Assembly: GCA_964421085.1 (NCBI GenBank)
Contig: CAYQVO010000016.1
Span: 4,206-68,205, forward strand
Source of the DNA: CAYQVO01 sp964421085
GTDB taxonomy: Bacteria; Bdellovibrionota_C; UBA2361; CAYQVO01
Length of the DNA: 64,000 nucleotides
Direction of reading: 5' to 3'
The position numbers and the translations under genes are program-made. The notes under the pieces are model-generated. The model was not told the origin of the DNA, did not search any database, and was given only the letters and a program-made list of their open reading frames with translations. This document shows positions 53,094-62,106 of the stretch, one piece after another; the first letter of the stretch is position 1, and the number at the start of each line of letters is the position of its first letter.

Positions 53094-55247
53094 CTACACC
53101 GCAGTGTGATGAACCTTCGCAATATCCCCGGCTCTCGCCCCGAGATAGAGCAGGAGGGGGGACGGCTGCTGCTGGAGATCTTCAATCGAGGATGCCCTGG
53201 CGAATATGAGAGATGTAGCGAGGCCCTGCATCAGATCATATATAATCGACGCAATTGAAGGGGCTTCGTGCTGAATGAAAACACGCTGATCGACTCCTTC
53301 GACGGCAAACGGTCTCCCGCGCCTGTCAATCTTTCCGCCGAGGAATTTTGTCCGCGCGGCGGCTTCCCCGCTGTAGTTTCGTGCATATACCCCGTCAACA
53401 TTGTATGCCCAAATGCTTCCCGGGCTTTCGACGCCTATCAGGAGACGGGACTTCAGAACTCCGGCTGCTCCGACGGCAAACGCGATTGTGATTCTGGTTC
53501 CAACTCCTCCATCGAACAGAATCGGCGCCTCCACGCCTGCTTTGGCGATGGCATATCCGTTCTTGATATTGTCCGGGGCGAGAGATGCAACAGTCGGCGT
53601 GCTGCATATGCCTCCCTCTCCAATCCCGATGATCAAGGCATTTGCCCCTGCCTCCACAAGCCGGGCCGCTTCAGTCGGAAGCTGAGTGCCGCTTCCGGCG
53701 ACCACTTGACCCGCAAAAAGCCTTATGTCCAATCCGAAGCGATCTCTGAGCGCTTTTACAGTGTCCTTGAGGGATGTGCGATCCCTTGGATCGTATATCC
53801 GGAATGTTTCAACCCCGGCTGCTTTCAAAATCTCCACGCGTTTTACTGCATCTTTCGGATTGGCCTTGAGTGTTGCGCCCACCAGCCGCCGCGCCCTCGA
53901 GAGGAGAAGGTCTCTTCGCGGATGAGTCGAAAGAGCGGGATCCTTTTCGAGCATGGAGAAAGCTTCCTCGGCCATGATCCGCTGGTTCGCGGGTACCGAC
54001 CAGATACTGTCGACGGGAATGAAACCGAAGCATCCAAGAAGGGCCATGGTTTCGAGCGACCATGCGCTTACGACGTCCGGCATTGACGACATGACGAACG
54101 GAAGAGTCACAAGATCATTAGTTGTGTAACTGAACAATCCGGTGGCGATAAGCGCGCGCGCACTGTCAGTCTCAGAAANNNNNNNNNNGTTGCAGGGCTG
54201 CTTGACGCCGAGCGCATAGTCGGAGAATGTAACGCTTCGTTTTTTCGCAACAGCCTTTTCCAGAACATCGATATCCTTGCACCTGACCGGGAGGTAACCC
54301 CTTTCCTGAAGGAGCCTCTGTGTCTCAAGCAGAGCGTCGTGCGTAAGTATCTCGACGCATATGTGTCTGTCGACCAGAGCGGTGACTGCGAACCTGGATG
54401 AGATGAGACACGGCTGCTGTTCGAGATTATCGTAGGGGCTCTGAATGGGGCACATTCCAGAGGCGTGAAGCGTGTTCCTGTCTTTTGACTGCAATTCTGC
54501 CTGCAGTCCCGCAAAATACTCCGTGTATGAGGCCTCCAGCTCCGACTTCTGACCGTCGGATATCGGCTCCGAAATGTATCTCTTGAAGCTGTCGAGGAGG
54601 TCTGTGGAGATGACTGCAGCCGGGGCTATCAGATCCACAACAGGCTTCTGACGTTCAAAGGGATCGTTGCGAAGAGACTCAACTGCCGCTTTCCGCATGG
54701 AGATGGAATTTTTCTCATCGGCCGACATTTCAGCGAACGTCGGCCTGACCTTTGTGCCGTTGAAAGAAGGGTTATCGGGGATGAAAATATCGTCCCAGCC
54801 GAAGCCGTTTTCTCCCCGGGGCGACTCCGCAATCTCACCCCGCACCGAACCAAGTCTGACTTGAACCTTTTCCCCGTCAAACATCGCGAGCGCGCAGTAT
54901 GCGACTGCCTTTCGCGAGGCGTCCGGGCCGATGGAACGGCACAAAGCCTTTCTTGCTTCAAGTGTACCTGCAAACTGGTCGACCAGAGGTCCCGGTCTTC
55001 CCTCCAGTCCTTCGATGCACAGGGCCGAATCCTCCACAATTACAGGAGAATTATGGTTTGCCGCGAATGCCGAACGGGCCTTTTCGCCCGCAACGTATCG
55101 AATATCAGCTTCCGTAAAGGTCTTGCACTGTACCTCGGGGACGTCGAGGCTGCCCGCCGACGCAATCTGGTACCCGAGCACCGCTTCAATTTCACGCACT
55201 TTGTTACTGTTGGTGGTAGCGAAGGGAATATCGATTCTGTTCATCAT
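53094..55247 (-). CDS. Fusion protein: RdgB/HAM1 nucleotide pyrophosphatase plus IMP dehydrogenase-like domain
   Basis: This reads as one frame with two purine enzymes. Residues about 1-200 are a HAM1/RdgB domain: DIPFATTNSNKVREIEAVLG, VIVEDSALCIEGLEGRPG, NGFGWDDIFIPD, TFAEMSADEKNSISMRKAA. From about 335 an IMPDH-like (beta/alpha)8 barrel follows: TFSDYAL, LPFVMSSMPDVVSAWSLETM, IYDPRDRT, GIGEGGICSTPTVASLAPDN (catalytic-type Cys near 548), PILFDGGVGTRITIAFAVGA, with a C-terminal flap region. CBS domains are absent. RdgB hydrolyses ITP/XTP to IMP/XMP, and IMPDH turns IMP into XMP. The frame crosses a 10-N assembly gap (54179-54188). Start: ATG complementary to 55245-55247 fits RdgB; ATG at 55265 is possible. 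Confidence 0.8.
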   Translation of the reverse strand: MMNRIDIPFATTNSNKVREIEAVLGYQIASAGSLDVPEVQCKTFTEADIRYVAGEKARSAFAANHNSPVIVEDSALCIEGLEGRPGPLVDQFAGTLEARKALCRSIGPDASRKAVAYCALAMFDGEKVQVRLGSVRGEIAESPRGENGFGWDDIFIPDNPSFNGTKVRPTFAEMSADEKNSISMRKAAVESLRNDPFERQKPVVDLIAPAAVISTDLLDSFKRYISEPISDGQKSELEASYTEYFAGLQAELQSKDRNTLHASGMCPIQSPYDNLEQQPCLISSRFAVTALVDRHICVEILTHDALLETQRLLQERGYLPVRCKDIDVLEKAVAKKRSVTFSDYALGVKQPCNXXXXSETDSARALIATGLFSYTTNDLVTLPFVMSSMPDVVSAWSLETMALLGCFGFIPVDSIWSVPANQRIMAEEAFSMLEKDPALSTHPRRDLLLSRARRLVGATLKANPKDAVKRVEILKAAGVETFRIYDPRDRTSLKDTVKALRDRFGLDIRLFAGQVVAGSGTQLPTEAARLVEAGANALIIGIGEGGICSTPTVASLAPDNIKNGYAIAKAGVEAPILFDGGVGTRITIAFAVGAAGVLKSRLLIGVESPGSIWAYNVDGVYARNYSGEAAARTKFLGGKIDRRGRPFAVEGVDQRVFIQHEAPSIASIIYDLMQGLATSLIFARASSIEDLQQQPSPLLLYLGARAGDIAKVHHTAV
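54179..54188. other. Assembly gap of 10 N
   Basis: Ten undetermined bases lie inside the RdgB-IMPDH-like gene, in the first strand of the barrel. The reading frame continues on both sides, and the distance between flanking family motifs (TFSDY to LPFVMSSM) is close to that of normal IMPDH, so little coding sequence is likely missing. Confidence 0.97.
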
Positions 55248-55365
55248 GAGTACGGACTCTATCATATCGGGAAGGATAGCGTTAGAGAGCCCTGCACGAG
55301 TACTGTCCGAAGATACCGTCAGACATTGCATTTGCCTGTTTATCAAGTTTACACTTCATAACCGT

Positions 55366-56655
55366 ATGTCGGATTATATTGAGATAACCGGGGGGGTGCC
55401 GCTAAAGGGTTCGATTCAAGTCAGCGGGGCGAAAAATGCGGTCCTGCCGTTGATGATTGCTTCGCTTTTGACCTCCGAACCGTGCCGGTTTACCAATGTT
55501 CCAAATCTTCTCGATGTCAGCTTTCTGCTCAGACTCCTGGAGCATCTCGGCAGTGAAACGAGCTTTCAGGGTGACACGGCCGGGACATGCACTCCGTGCA
55601 TCACCTCGACGGAAGCGAGCTACAGCCTGGTCAAAGCCCTCAGGGCCTCTTTCTGGATTCTTGCTCCGCTTCTCGCGAGGACCGGACACGCCCACGTAGC
55701 TCTTCCGGGAGGGGATATAATAGGCGCACGCCCGGTTGACATACATCTGGAAGGCCTGAGCAGAATGGGTGCCGACATAAAAGTCAGGCATGGAGTTGTT
55801 GATGTCGCGGCGCCTTCAGGACTTCGCCCTGCGAAGATATCACTCCGGTTTCCATCAGTCGGCGCGACTCACCAGCTGCTTATGGCGATGGCCCTCACCA
55901 GGGGAACTTCGATTATTGAGGGCGCGGCACGCGAGCCTGAAGTAATCGCTCTATCCGAGATGCTGAAAAGCATGGGTGCCGGCATCGATGGCATTGGAAC
56001 ATCGACACTGGAGGTCAGAGGCCGCAGTGACCTTGGCGGTGCTTGTGTGAAGATAATCGGCGACCGCATAGAAGCCGGTACCTTTCTTCTTGCAGCCGCA
56101 GTGACTCGCGGTGAAGTTGATATCGAAGGAATAAATCCCGCCCATCTTGGCGCATTCCGGGAGGCAGCTCTGGAATGTGGAGTAGCCATTGAAGAAAAGA
56201 CAGATGGCGTCAGAGTCAGAGCACCGGAACCTCTCCGCGCCGTCCGCATAGCGACTTCTCCTTTTCCGGGTTTTGCAACTGACATGCAGGCGCCATTCAT
56301 GGCGGCTCTGTGCACCGCAGAGGGTCAGAGCGTAATAGAAGAGCACGTTTTTGAAGGAAGGTTCGGCCATGTGTCGGAACTGTGCCGGATGGGAGCAGCG
56401 ATCAAAGTGGAAGAAACAACAGCATCAGTCACAGGAGTCCGGCGCCTGACCGGCGCTCCGGTCGAAGGTCTCGATATTCGCGCGGCAGCGGCCCTTGTCG
56501 TCGCTGCTCTTGGCGCCGAAGGAATTACGGAAATTCATGAAGCGCATCATCTGCGGCGCGGTTATGAAGCGCTCGAAGATAAGCTTCGAGGCCTCGGTGC
56601 CAGAATCTGCTGCAAAGTCTCGGACCCCGAGGACTTCATGTTGACCGGCTGTTGA
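55366..56655 (+). CDS. murA: UDP-N-acetylglucosamine 1-carboxyvinyltransferase, fosfomycin-insensitive form
   Basis: The 429-residue enzyme catalyses the first committed step of peptidoglycan synthesis. It starts MSDYIEITGGVPLKGSIQVS with GAKNAVLPLMIASLL (Lys22/Asn23 equivalent). The usual catalytic loop GGCxIGARP reads GGDIIGARPVDIHLEGLS, with Asp at residue 117 (GAT, 55714-55716) instead of Cys115. Further blocks are GDRIEAGTFLLAAAVTRGEV, FPGFATDMQAPFMAAL and EHVFEGRFGHVSELCRMGA. The Cys-to-Asp change is known from Mycobacterium and Chlamydia and gives natural fosfomycin resistance. ATG at 55366; longer upstream readings are shadows of the opposite gene. The next gene starts 12 bases after it. 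Confidence 0.95.
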   Translation: MSDYIEITGGVPLKGSIQVSGAKNAVLPLMIASLLTSEPCRFTNVPNLLDVSFLLRLLEHLGSETSFQGDTAGTCTPCITSTEASYSLVKALRASFWILAPLLARTGHAHVALPGGDIIGARPVDIHLEGLSRMGADIKVRHGVVDVAAPSGLRPAKISLRFPSVGATHQLLMAMALTRGTSIIEGAAREPEVIALSEMLKSMGAGIDGIGTSTLEVRGRSDLGGACVKIIGDRIEAGTFLLAAAVTRGEVDIEGINPAHLGAFREAALECGVAIEEKTDGVRVRAPEPLRAVRIATSPFPGFATDMQAPFMAALCTAEGQSVIEEHVFEGRFGHVSELCRMGAAIKVEETTASVTGVRRLTGAPVEGLDIRAAAALVVAALGAEGITEIHEAHHLRRGYEALEDKLRGLGARICCKVSDPEDFMLTGC

Positions 56656-56667
56656 TAATTACCGGAA

Positions 56668-57369
56668 ATGGAGCAGCTCGCATTAGGCCTCATACCGAAA
56701 CTGCTGTACGACGCGGCCGCATTTATTCCGCATTCAGGTGTAAGACCTGTATGCGACGCGGTGAGTAACATGGTGGCCAAAGGGGGTTTTTCACTGTTTT
56801 ACGTCCTGGGGGCGCCCCGCTCCGGGAAGAGTCATTTCGCTGTGTGGATTGCGTCGGAAACTTCAGCCCGGGGAAGGGCGACTGTTCTTCTGGATGGACA
56901 GGATCTCGAGCAGCAGCTTCCATGCGCGGAGAATTCGGATGTGGTGGTAATCGACGATCTGGACCGTTATTTTTCCCGCCCGGCATATTCTGACTCAGGA
57001 GCGTTTGTTCATCTTGTCGAGAAGCTTCGTGTCCGCGGGTCCCACCTCATTCTCTTCGCAGGAAAACCGCGTACGGAACTCCCGGTGGATGAGCACATAT
57101 CAAGCCGGCTTATTCCGGGCGAAGGCTATTTCATCAATCCTCCGGCAGAAGAGGAGATGGGTACCATCCTTTCCGCGATGGCTTTACAGAGGGGAATAAT
57201 GCTCAAAGAGCGAAAGCGCAGGTTCCTCCTCAACCTGCTGAACCGTGATACTGCTGCTGTCGAGGCTTTTCTTGATCGTGTCCGGGAAATTTCAACCGGT
57301 CAGGAAAGGGCTGTCGGGTATTCGCTGTTGAGGAAGGCGCTGGCAGATGTGGAATCACGCCTGCGGTGA
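56668..57369 (+). CDS. DnaA/Hda-like AAA+ ATPase
   Basis: The 233-residue protein has the layout of the Hda/DnaA-domain III group: LYDAAAFIPHSGVRPVCDAV at the start, Walker A VLGAPRSGKSHFAVWIASE (about 49-67), Walker B DVVVIDDLDRYF (about 92-103), sensor 1 LILFAGKPRTELPV and a lid region with SRLIPGEGYFINPPAEEEMG. No DNA-binding domain IV follows. In Gram-negatives such proteins stimulate DnaA-ATP hydrolysis after replication starts. Some motif changes (VDEHISSRL for LPDLxSRL) are normal in this family. It follows murA by 12 bases and is likely cotranscribed. Confidence 0.85.
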   Translation: MEQLALGLIPKLLYDAAAFIPHSGVRPVCDAVSNMVAKGGFSLFYVLGAPRSGKSHFAVWIASETSARGRATVLLDGQDLEQQLPCAENSDVVVIDDLDRYFSRPAYSDSGAFVHLVEKLRVRGSHLILFAGKPRTELPVDEHISSRLIPGEGYFINPPAEEEMGTILSAMALQRGIMLKERKRRFLLNLLNRDTAAVEAFLDRVREISTGQERAVGYSLLRKALADVESRLR

Positions 57370-57378
57370 TGAAGAGAA

Positions 57379-58335
57379 TCAATAATCCTGCTTCACGAAC
57401 CAGTCATGAAACTTCCGCATTCCTTCCTTGAAGCTGGTTGAAGGGTTATATCCAAGCTTTTCCCTGGCCTTTGTTATATCCGCATAAGTCACTTCAACAT
57501 CTCCCGGTTGCATTGGGAGCTGACGTATTACAGGTTTCATTCCGGCTGTTTCTGAAATCGCCGCAATCGCGTCATTCAGAGCCACTGTCTGGGAATTTCC
57601 GAGATTGAAAATGTCGTATCCCAGAGGACGCTCGATGGCAGGAACGAAGCCCTTCACGAAATCATCGATGAAAGTGTAGTCTCTCCTTGTCGTGCCGTCT
57701 CCATATCTCTCTATCGGGAGTCCTTTAAGCATCGATTCCATGAATACCCACGGCATCATATCCGGTCTCCCCCGGGGGCCGTAAACAGTAAACGGACGGA
57801 TGATTGTCGTGTTCATACCGTGAATACAGTGGTAAGAATGACAAAGAACTTCACACGCCTTCTTGGTCGCGGCATACGGCGAAACCGGACGATCGGTAGC
57901 CGCGTCGTCCTCCCGGAAGGGAATTTGTTTCGAGTTGCCATATACAGAGGACGAGGATGTCATCACGAAATTCTCGCAGCCGGTTTCCTTCGCACACTCC
58001 AGGAGATTGAGTGTGCCGACAACATTGGCCCGGACATAAAGACCAGGATCTTTAATCGAAGGCCTCACGCCGGCGCGTGCGCCAAGATGCCCGATGTGAG
58101 AGATGTCGTGAGAGCGGAAGACAGCCCTTACCGACTTGAGGTCTTCGAAATCCGCTTTATAAAAAGTAAAGCCGGCAAAATTCTTCAGAATTTCGAGGTT
58201 CCGCTCCTTGTTCCGGACCGGGTAATAATCGTTCAGGTTGTCGATGCCAACTACCCGGTATCCCTTTGTGAGGAGGTTTTCGGCCACATGAGACCCGATA
58301 AAACCCGCTGCTCCAGTGATCAAGATCGTGTTCAT
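57379..58335 (-). CDS. NAD-dependent UDP-glucuronate 4-epimerase-type sugar nucleotide epimerase
   Basis: The 318-residue SDR enzyme has the NAD motif ILITGAAGFIGSHVAENLLT (GxxGxxG), DFEDLKSVRAVF, and GHLGARAGVRPSIKDPGLYV; the ARAGVRxS block marks the UDP-glucuronate 4-epimerase group (GalE relatives). The catalytic triad follows as TSSSSVYGNS and SPYAATKKACEVL (YxxxK). The usual family form has HLAAQAGVRYS; here HLGARAGVRPS. It should make UDP-galacturonate for exopolysaccharide. Convergent with the Hda-like gene (9 bases apart) and divergent from the Wza-like gene, so probably part of the polysaccharide region. Confidence 0.9.
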   Translation of the reverse strand: MNTILITGAAGFIGSHVAENLLTKGYRVVGIDNLNDYYPVRNKERNLEILKNFAGFTFYKADFEDLKSVRAVFRSHDISHIGHLGARAGVRPSIKDPGLYVRANVVGTLNLLECAKETGCENFVMTSSSSVYGNSKQIPFREDDAATDRPVSPYAATKKACEVLCHSYHCIHGMNTTIIRPFTVYGPRGRPDMMPWVFMESMLKGLPIERYGDGTTRRDYTFIDDFVKGFVPAIERPLGYDIFNLGNSQTVALNDAIAAISETAGMKPVIRQLPMQPGDVEVTYADITKAREKLGYNPSTSFKEGMRKFHDWFVKQDY

Positions 58336-58466
58336 AAAAGGTAGTGTTGAAATAGACGTTCAAGTGTTTAGAAACGGAAGCTTCCGAAATAACAGGCATG
58401 TGTCACTCTTCGTTTCACGGCAGAGTAACGCATGCGTGCACGGGTTTCAAGAATTTTGGGAGGATC

Positions 58467-59585
58467 ATGAAAGCTGGACTCTCGATGAATCGGGTCGTTG
58501 CTCTGCTCTCGGCTTTGATTGCGGCGGCGATCCTGAACGGATGCCTGCGTTATGTTCCGCCGAGAAGTGAACTGGAAAAATCGCAGAAAACAACGGGGCC
58601 CGGCGATAAAGCGCACCCTTATGCGTCTCTTGCGGGACAGGAGGAGTTTCTTGCGCACGAACAGAGACAGAAAGATCGACAGGTTTCCTTCGTCAATGAT
58701 CGACTGGATGATTTCACAGGCGTAACGGACAGCACGTATGTTCTGGGCCGGGGTGATGTGATCAGTCTCCAGGTCTACGGCTTCCCTGATCTCTCGGGCG
58801 ATTATGAAATCGCCTCTGACGGCACACTCTCTCTTCCCCTTGTCGGCAACAGCATTCCGGCAGCCGGAAAAAGCGCCCTCGATCTGAGACAGGAACTGAA
58901 TTCCAGGTTCGGGCGATTCATCCGCAATCCTCGCGTGCATATGAGCGTGAAAGATTACAGAGCAAGCCAGGTTTTCGTCACCGGGGAAGTCATGAAACCC
59001 GGAATGTATCCGCTTCGCGCCACAGGTCAGCAGCTGCTTGAAGCGATTGCCGAAGCGGGCGGGAGAACTGACAAAGCCGGAAGCCGCATTGTTGTCATTC
59101 CCGGCGCGGGAAGCGGAAAGGAATCCGGATCCCGGCTGCAGCTCGCCCGCGGAAAGGGGGTGGAGTTCAATATGGACGAACTTGCAGGAAACGCCGACAA
59201 CTCGCCTCTTACAGTCCCGCTGCGTCACGGGGACACGATAATAATTCCCGAAGCAGGAAATGTCGAGGTCTACGGGGAAGTCGAAAGACCAGGAAATTAT
59301 CCGCTGGGGTCGAAGACGTCTGCGCTCGGCGCGGTGGCAAGCGCAGGCGGTTTCACCTATTCCGCAAAAGTCGACGAGGTTGAAATTATCCGGGACATCG
59401 GAGGCGGGAAGAAGGCCGAAATGACAGTCAATCTCGAAGACATTGCACTTCACGGCGCGCAGGATCTGCGGCTTCGCGACGGCGACATCGTGAGAGTGCC
59501 GAGTGATCCGAATCTGTTCGGCAGGCGCCAGGCAGTAGAGGTGATCAATTCCATGTTCAGAGGTGTAGGACTTTCTGCACGTTGA
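58467..59585 (+). CDS. Outer-membrane polysaccharide export lipoprotein (Wza family)
   Basis: ATG at 58467 follows gggagg; upstream readings are antisense shadows. The signal peptide ends in ILNGC (lipobox), so the 372-residue protein is anchored by lipid. The Poly_export domain follows (YVLGRGDVISLQVYGFPDLS, GDYEIASDGTLSLPLVGNSI, about 92-135), then two or more SLBB repeats (ASQVFVTGEVMKPGMYPLRA, AGNVEVYGEVERPGNYPLGS). These assemble into the periplasmic ring channel for exopolysaccharide. It is directly followed by a Wzc-like kinase gene, the standard pairing. Confidence 0.93.
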   Translation: MKAGLSMNRVVALLSALIAAAILNGCLRYVPPRSELEKSQKTTGPGDKAHPYASLAGQEEFLAHEQRQKDRQVSFVNDRLDDFTGVTDSTYVLGRGDVISLQVYGFPDLSGDYEIASDGTLSLPLVGNSIPAAGKSALDLRQELNSRFGRFIRNPRVHMSVKDYRASQVFVTGEVMKPGMYPLRATGQQLLEAIAEAGGRTDKAGSRIVVIPGAGSGKESGSRLQLARGKGVEFNMDELAGNADNSPLTVPLRHGDTIIIPEAGNVEVYGEVERPGNYPLGSKTSALGAVASAGGFTYSAKVDEVEIIRDIGGGKKAEMTVNLEDIALHGAQDLRLRDGDIVRVPSDPNLFGRRQAVEVINSMFRGVGLSAR

Positions 59586-59622
59586 TTGAGAACAGGTTAT
59601 TTGCATTCAATGAGGAGTTTCA

Positions 59623-62010
59623 GTGACAGATCCATATCATACTTATGACAACCTCCCTAATCTGAGAACTCCCGGGAGCGCGTCTCTGCCCGGCTATCCG
59701 TACGGTGATCATACGGATACGGCACCGGAGAATGAAAATCAGCTGATGGATCTGCTGCAGACATTCAAAAAACACGAGGGTCTGATTGTATTTTCAACTG
59801 TCGGCCTCGCCGTTATTGCCTTCATCGCGTGCCTCCTCATGGACAAGCAGTACACTGCGACGGCGACTCTCGAGATACGAGGTTATGAGCCCGTGCTATC
59901 CGATATCCCCGTTGAAAATCTGTACGGAGCAGACACGCGAAGAGTGGACTATCCAAAGACAACGACCTCGAAACTCACAAGGATGGGTGTCGCGGACAAA
60001 GTTCTTTCATCACCCGGGGTCGGCGAAGAAATCGCGGCCTATCTCGATGACAACCGCTCGTCCTTCCTGATCGATTCCATAAAGCAGCTTTTCCGTTCGG
60101 CCATGCCTGAAGACGAGACAAAAGATAAAGATCCGAATTTCGTGCACCGTCCGTCGCTGCTCGAAAAATATCTCGGAAATATCTCGGTGACGCCGGTGCG
60201 GGAAACGAGTCTGGTGCAGGTGACGGCTTCGACAACGTCACCCCGGCTTTCTGAAGAGATCGCGAATGCGCATGCCCGCGTCTTCATTGAAGACCTCGCC
60301 CGCGAGCGGCAGGAAAGTATCATGGGGAATCTCAAGCTGCTGCAGAGGCAGGCAGACGATCTGAAAGTGCGTCTTACAAAGTCACAGCAGGATCTTTCGA
60401 AATACGCGGGAGATAATCAGATTCTTGCGGCTGCCAACTCGGAAGACGCGAACATGATTGTAAAGCACATCGTCAATCTGACGACCCTTCTGGGTGACGC
60501 TACCGGAAAGCGTGTGAGATCTGAGAGTCTGCTCAGAGAGGTCGAAGGGAAAGATCCAAAAACAACACCGAGCATTATAGATGATGATTCCCAGCGGCAG
60601 GCACGCACATCGCTTCAGCAGGCCGAGGCGGAATACGCGGGCCTGCTGCAGCGCGTAACGCCCGAGTACCCGCAGATGCTGGAGCTTCGCGCGAAGATCC
60701 AGGCGCTGAAATCCACCCTGAAGGATAATTACCGGCGCATAGTGCAGGGACTGAGAATGCAGTTTGAGAGCGACCGGGCTGCCGAACAGAAGCTGATAGA
60801 ACAGATCGACCGCGAAACCGAACGGGCTCATGATGTTTCAAAGCGCCTTCTTCACTATAATCTGCTGCTCAAGGAATCCGAGAGCCTGCGGAGTTTGTAT
60901 GAGAGCGTGCTCCGCCAGGTCCAGCAGATTCAAATGACCGGCGCGACAACAAGCAGCAACATATTCATCTCCGACTACGCATCACTGCCTGACAACTGGT
61001 CTTTTCCTCCGATCAAAATACTCGTGATGCTCGCCGCATTGCTGGGGTTTGGAATCGGCTGTGTAGGAGCCCTTGTTATCGAGACTTTCAACAATACGGT
61101 TGTTTCTCCGGATGATGCCGCCCTGGTTTCGGGATTTCCTTTCCTTGGCTTTGTGCCTCCATTTGAAGAGCCGAGGTGGGGTTCGACGAGTGAAAGTCTC
61201 CTGAAGGTCTGGGAACTCCGGAAGGCGCTTCCATCAGGGGGTAATGGAGTTTCTTCTCTCCCTGAAAAGAAGGGGGTGGAAAGCGTTCCTCCAGTGGAGC
61301 TGTCGTCAAGGGACAAGATAAGCCTTGCGATGCCGCGAGCCGACGTCGCAGAGGCGCTTCGGACAATTCGGGCCGGGATTATACTATCTTCCGCCGACAA
61401 CCCTCCAAAGGCGCTGATGGTCACGAGTGTGGCGAAAGGCGACGGAAAGACGACTCTTGCAGCTAATCTTGCGGTCAGTCTGGCAGAAGCCGGGCACAGG
61501 ACGCTCCTCATGGATGTCGACCTTCGTCAGGGACGAATTGCGAGTCTTTTCAATCTCTCCGCACACTCCGCCGGACTGGTGGATTATCTGACAGGCCGTG
61601 CGGGGATGGACGAGGCGATTACGGAAACCGACGTTCCCAATCTGGAAGTTGTGCCATCGGGCCCCCGTCCTCCGAATCCGGCAGAACTCGTCGGATCAAG
61701 AAAAATGGAGGATTTCGTCCGCACCCTCCGCGATACATACGATTATATCGTTCTTGACAGTCCGCCGGTGCTGCCGGTTGCCGATGCGCTCATGCTTACG
61801 AGAATAATTGATGCCGCGCTTCTTGTAATACGAAGCAATGTCACGGATCGCATGCAGGCAAGGGAGGCCCGGGCAAGACTGATTCGGGTCAGGGCGAGAA
61901 TTCTGGGCGTAGTTTTGAACGACTTTGACGCGAAGTCCCATTACGCATATTCCGAATATTACTATGACGAAAGCGATTTCCAGAGCGAAAACCGCGCGAT
62001 GAATGCGTGA
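59623..62010 (+). CDS. Wzc-like polysaccharide copolymerase with tyrosine kinase domain
   Basis: The 795-residue protein has a Wzz-type membrane pair: helix 1 LIVFSTVGLAVIAFIACLLM (about 53-72) and helix 2 IKILVMLAALLGFGIGCVGA (about 466-485), with a long coiled-coil periplasmic part between. The cytoplasmic BY-kinase follows: Walker A MVTSVAKGDGKTTLAANLAV (about 603), Walker A' TLLMDVDLRQGRI and Walker B YIVLDSPPVLP. A tyrosine cluster near the end (SHYAYSEYYYDES) is the autophosphorylation tail. It controls polymer length and export together with the upstream Wza-like channel. GTG at 59623 after gaggag; 37 bases from the previous gene. Confidence 0.94.
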   Translation: MTDPYHTYDNLPNLRTPGSASLPGYPYGDHTDTAPENENQLMDLLQTFKKHEGLIVFSTVGLAVIAFIACLLMDKQYTATATLEIRGYEPVLSDIPVENLYGADTRRVDYPKTTTSKLTRMGVADKVLSSPGVGEEIAAYLDDNRSSFLIDSIKQLFRSAMPEDETKDKDPNFVHRPSLLEKYLGNISVTPVRETSLVQVTASTTSPRLSEEIANAHARVFIEDLARERQESIMGNLKLLQRQADDLKVRLTKSQQDLSKYAGDNQILAAANSEDANMIVKHIVNLTTLLGDATGKRVRSESLLREVEGKDPKTTPSIIDDDSQRQARTSLQQAEAEYAGLLQRVTPEYPQMLELRAKIQALKSTLKDNYRRIVQGLRMQFESDRAAEQKLIEQIDRETERAHDVSKRLLHYNLLLKESESLRSLYESVLRQVQQIQMTGATTSSNIFISDYASLPDNWSFPPIKILVMLAALLGFGIGCVGALVIETFNNTVVSPDDAALVSGFPFLGFVPPFEEPRWGSTSESLLKVWELRKALPSGGNGVSSLPEKKGVESVPPVELSSRDKISLAMPRADVAEALRTIRAGIILSSADNPPKALMVTSVAKGDGKTTLAANLAVSLAEAGHRTLLMDVDLRQGRIASLFNLSAHSAGLVDYLTGRAGMDEAITETDVPNLEVVPSGPRPPNPAELVGSRKMEDFVRTLRDTYDYIVLDSPPVLPVADALMLTRIIDAALLVIRSNVTDRMQAREARARLIRVRARILGVVLNDFDAKSHYAYSEYYYDESDFQSENRAMNA

Positions 62011-62106
62011 GTATCCGCTGAGAGATCAGTGATCCTGATCATATTGTTCGTCCATACAATACTGTAAATCTCTTCCATCGCTTTTGGGGAAAAGGAGGTA
62101 TGTTAA

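Noticed and set aside
53268..54086. A 272-residue plus-strand frame
   Set aside because: Antisense to the IMPDH-like barrel and with no recognisable domain.
55400..55420. A tRNA-arm-like string (ggttcgattcaagtc)
   Set aside because: It is coding sequence of murA (GSIQVSGAK) and has no cloverleaf around it.
58368..59606. A 412-residue open frame on the minus strand
   Set aside because: It is antisense to the Wza-like gene, whose lipobox and SLBB repeats are clear. Codon use on the antisense strand gives many Cys, His and Arg, as expected of a shadow frame.
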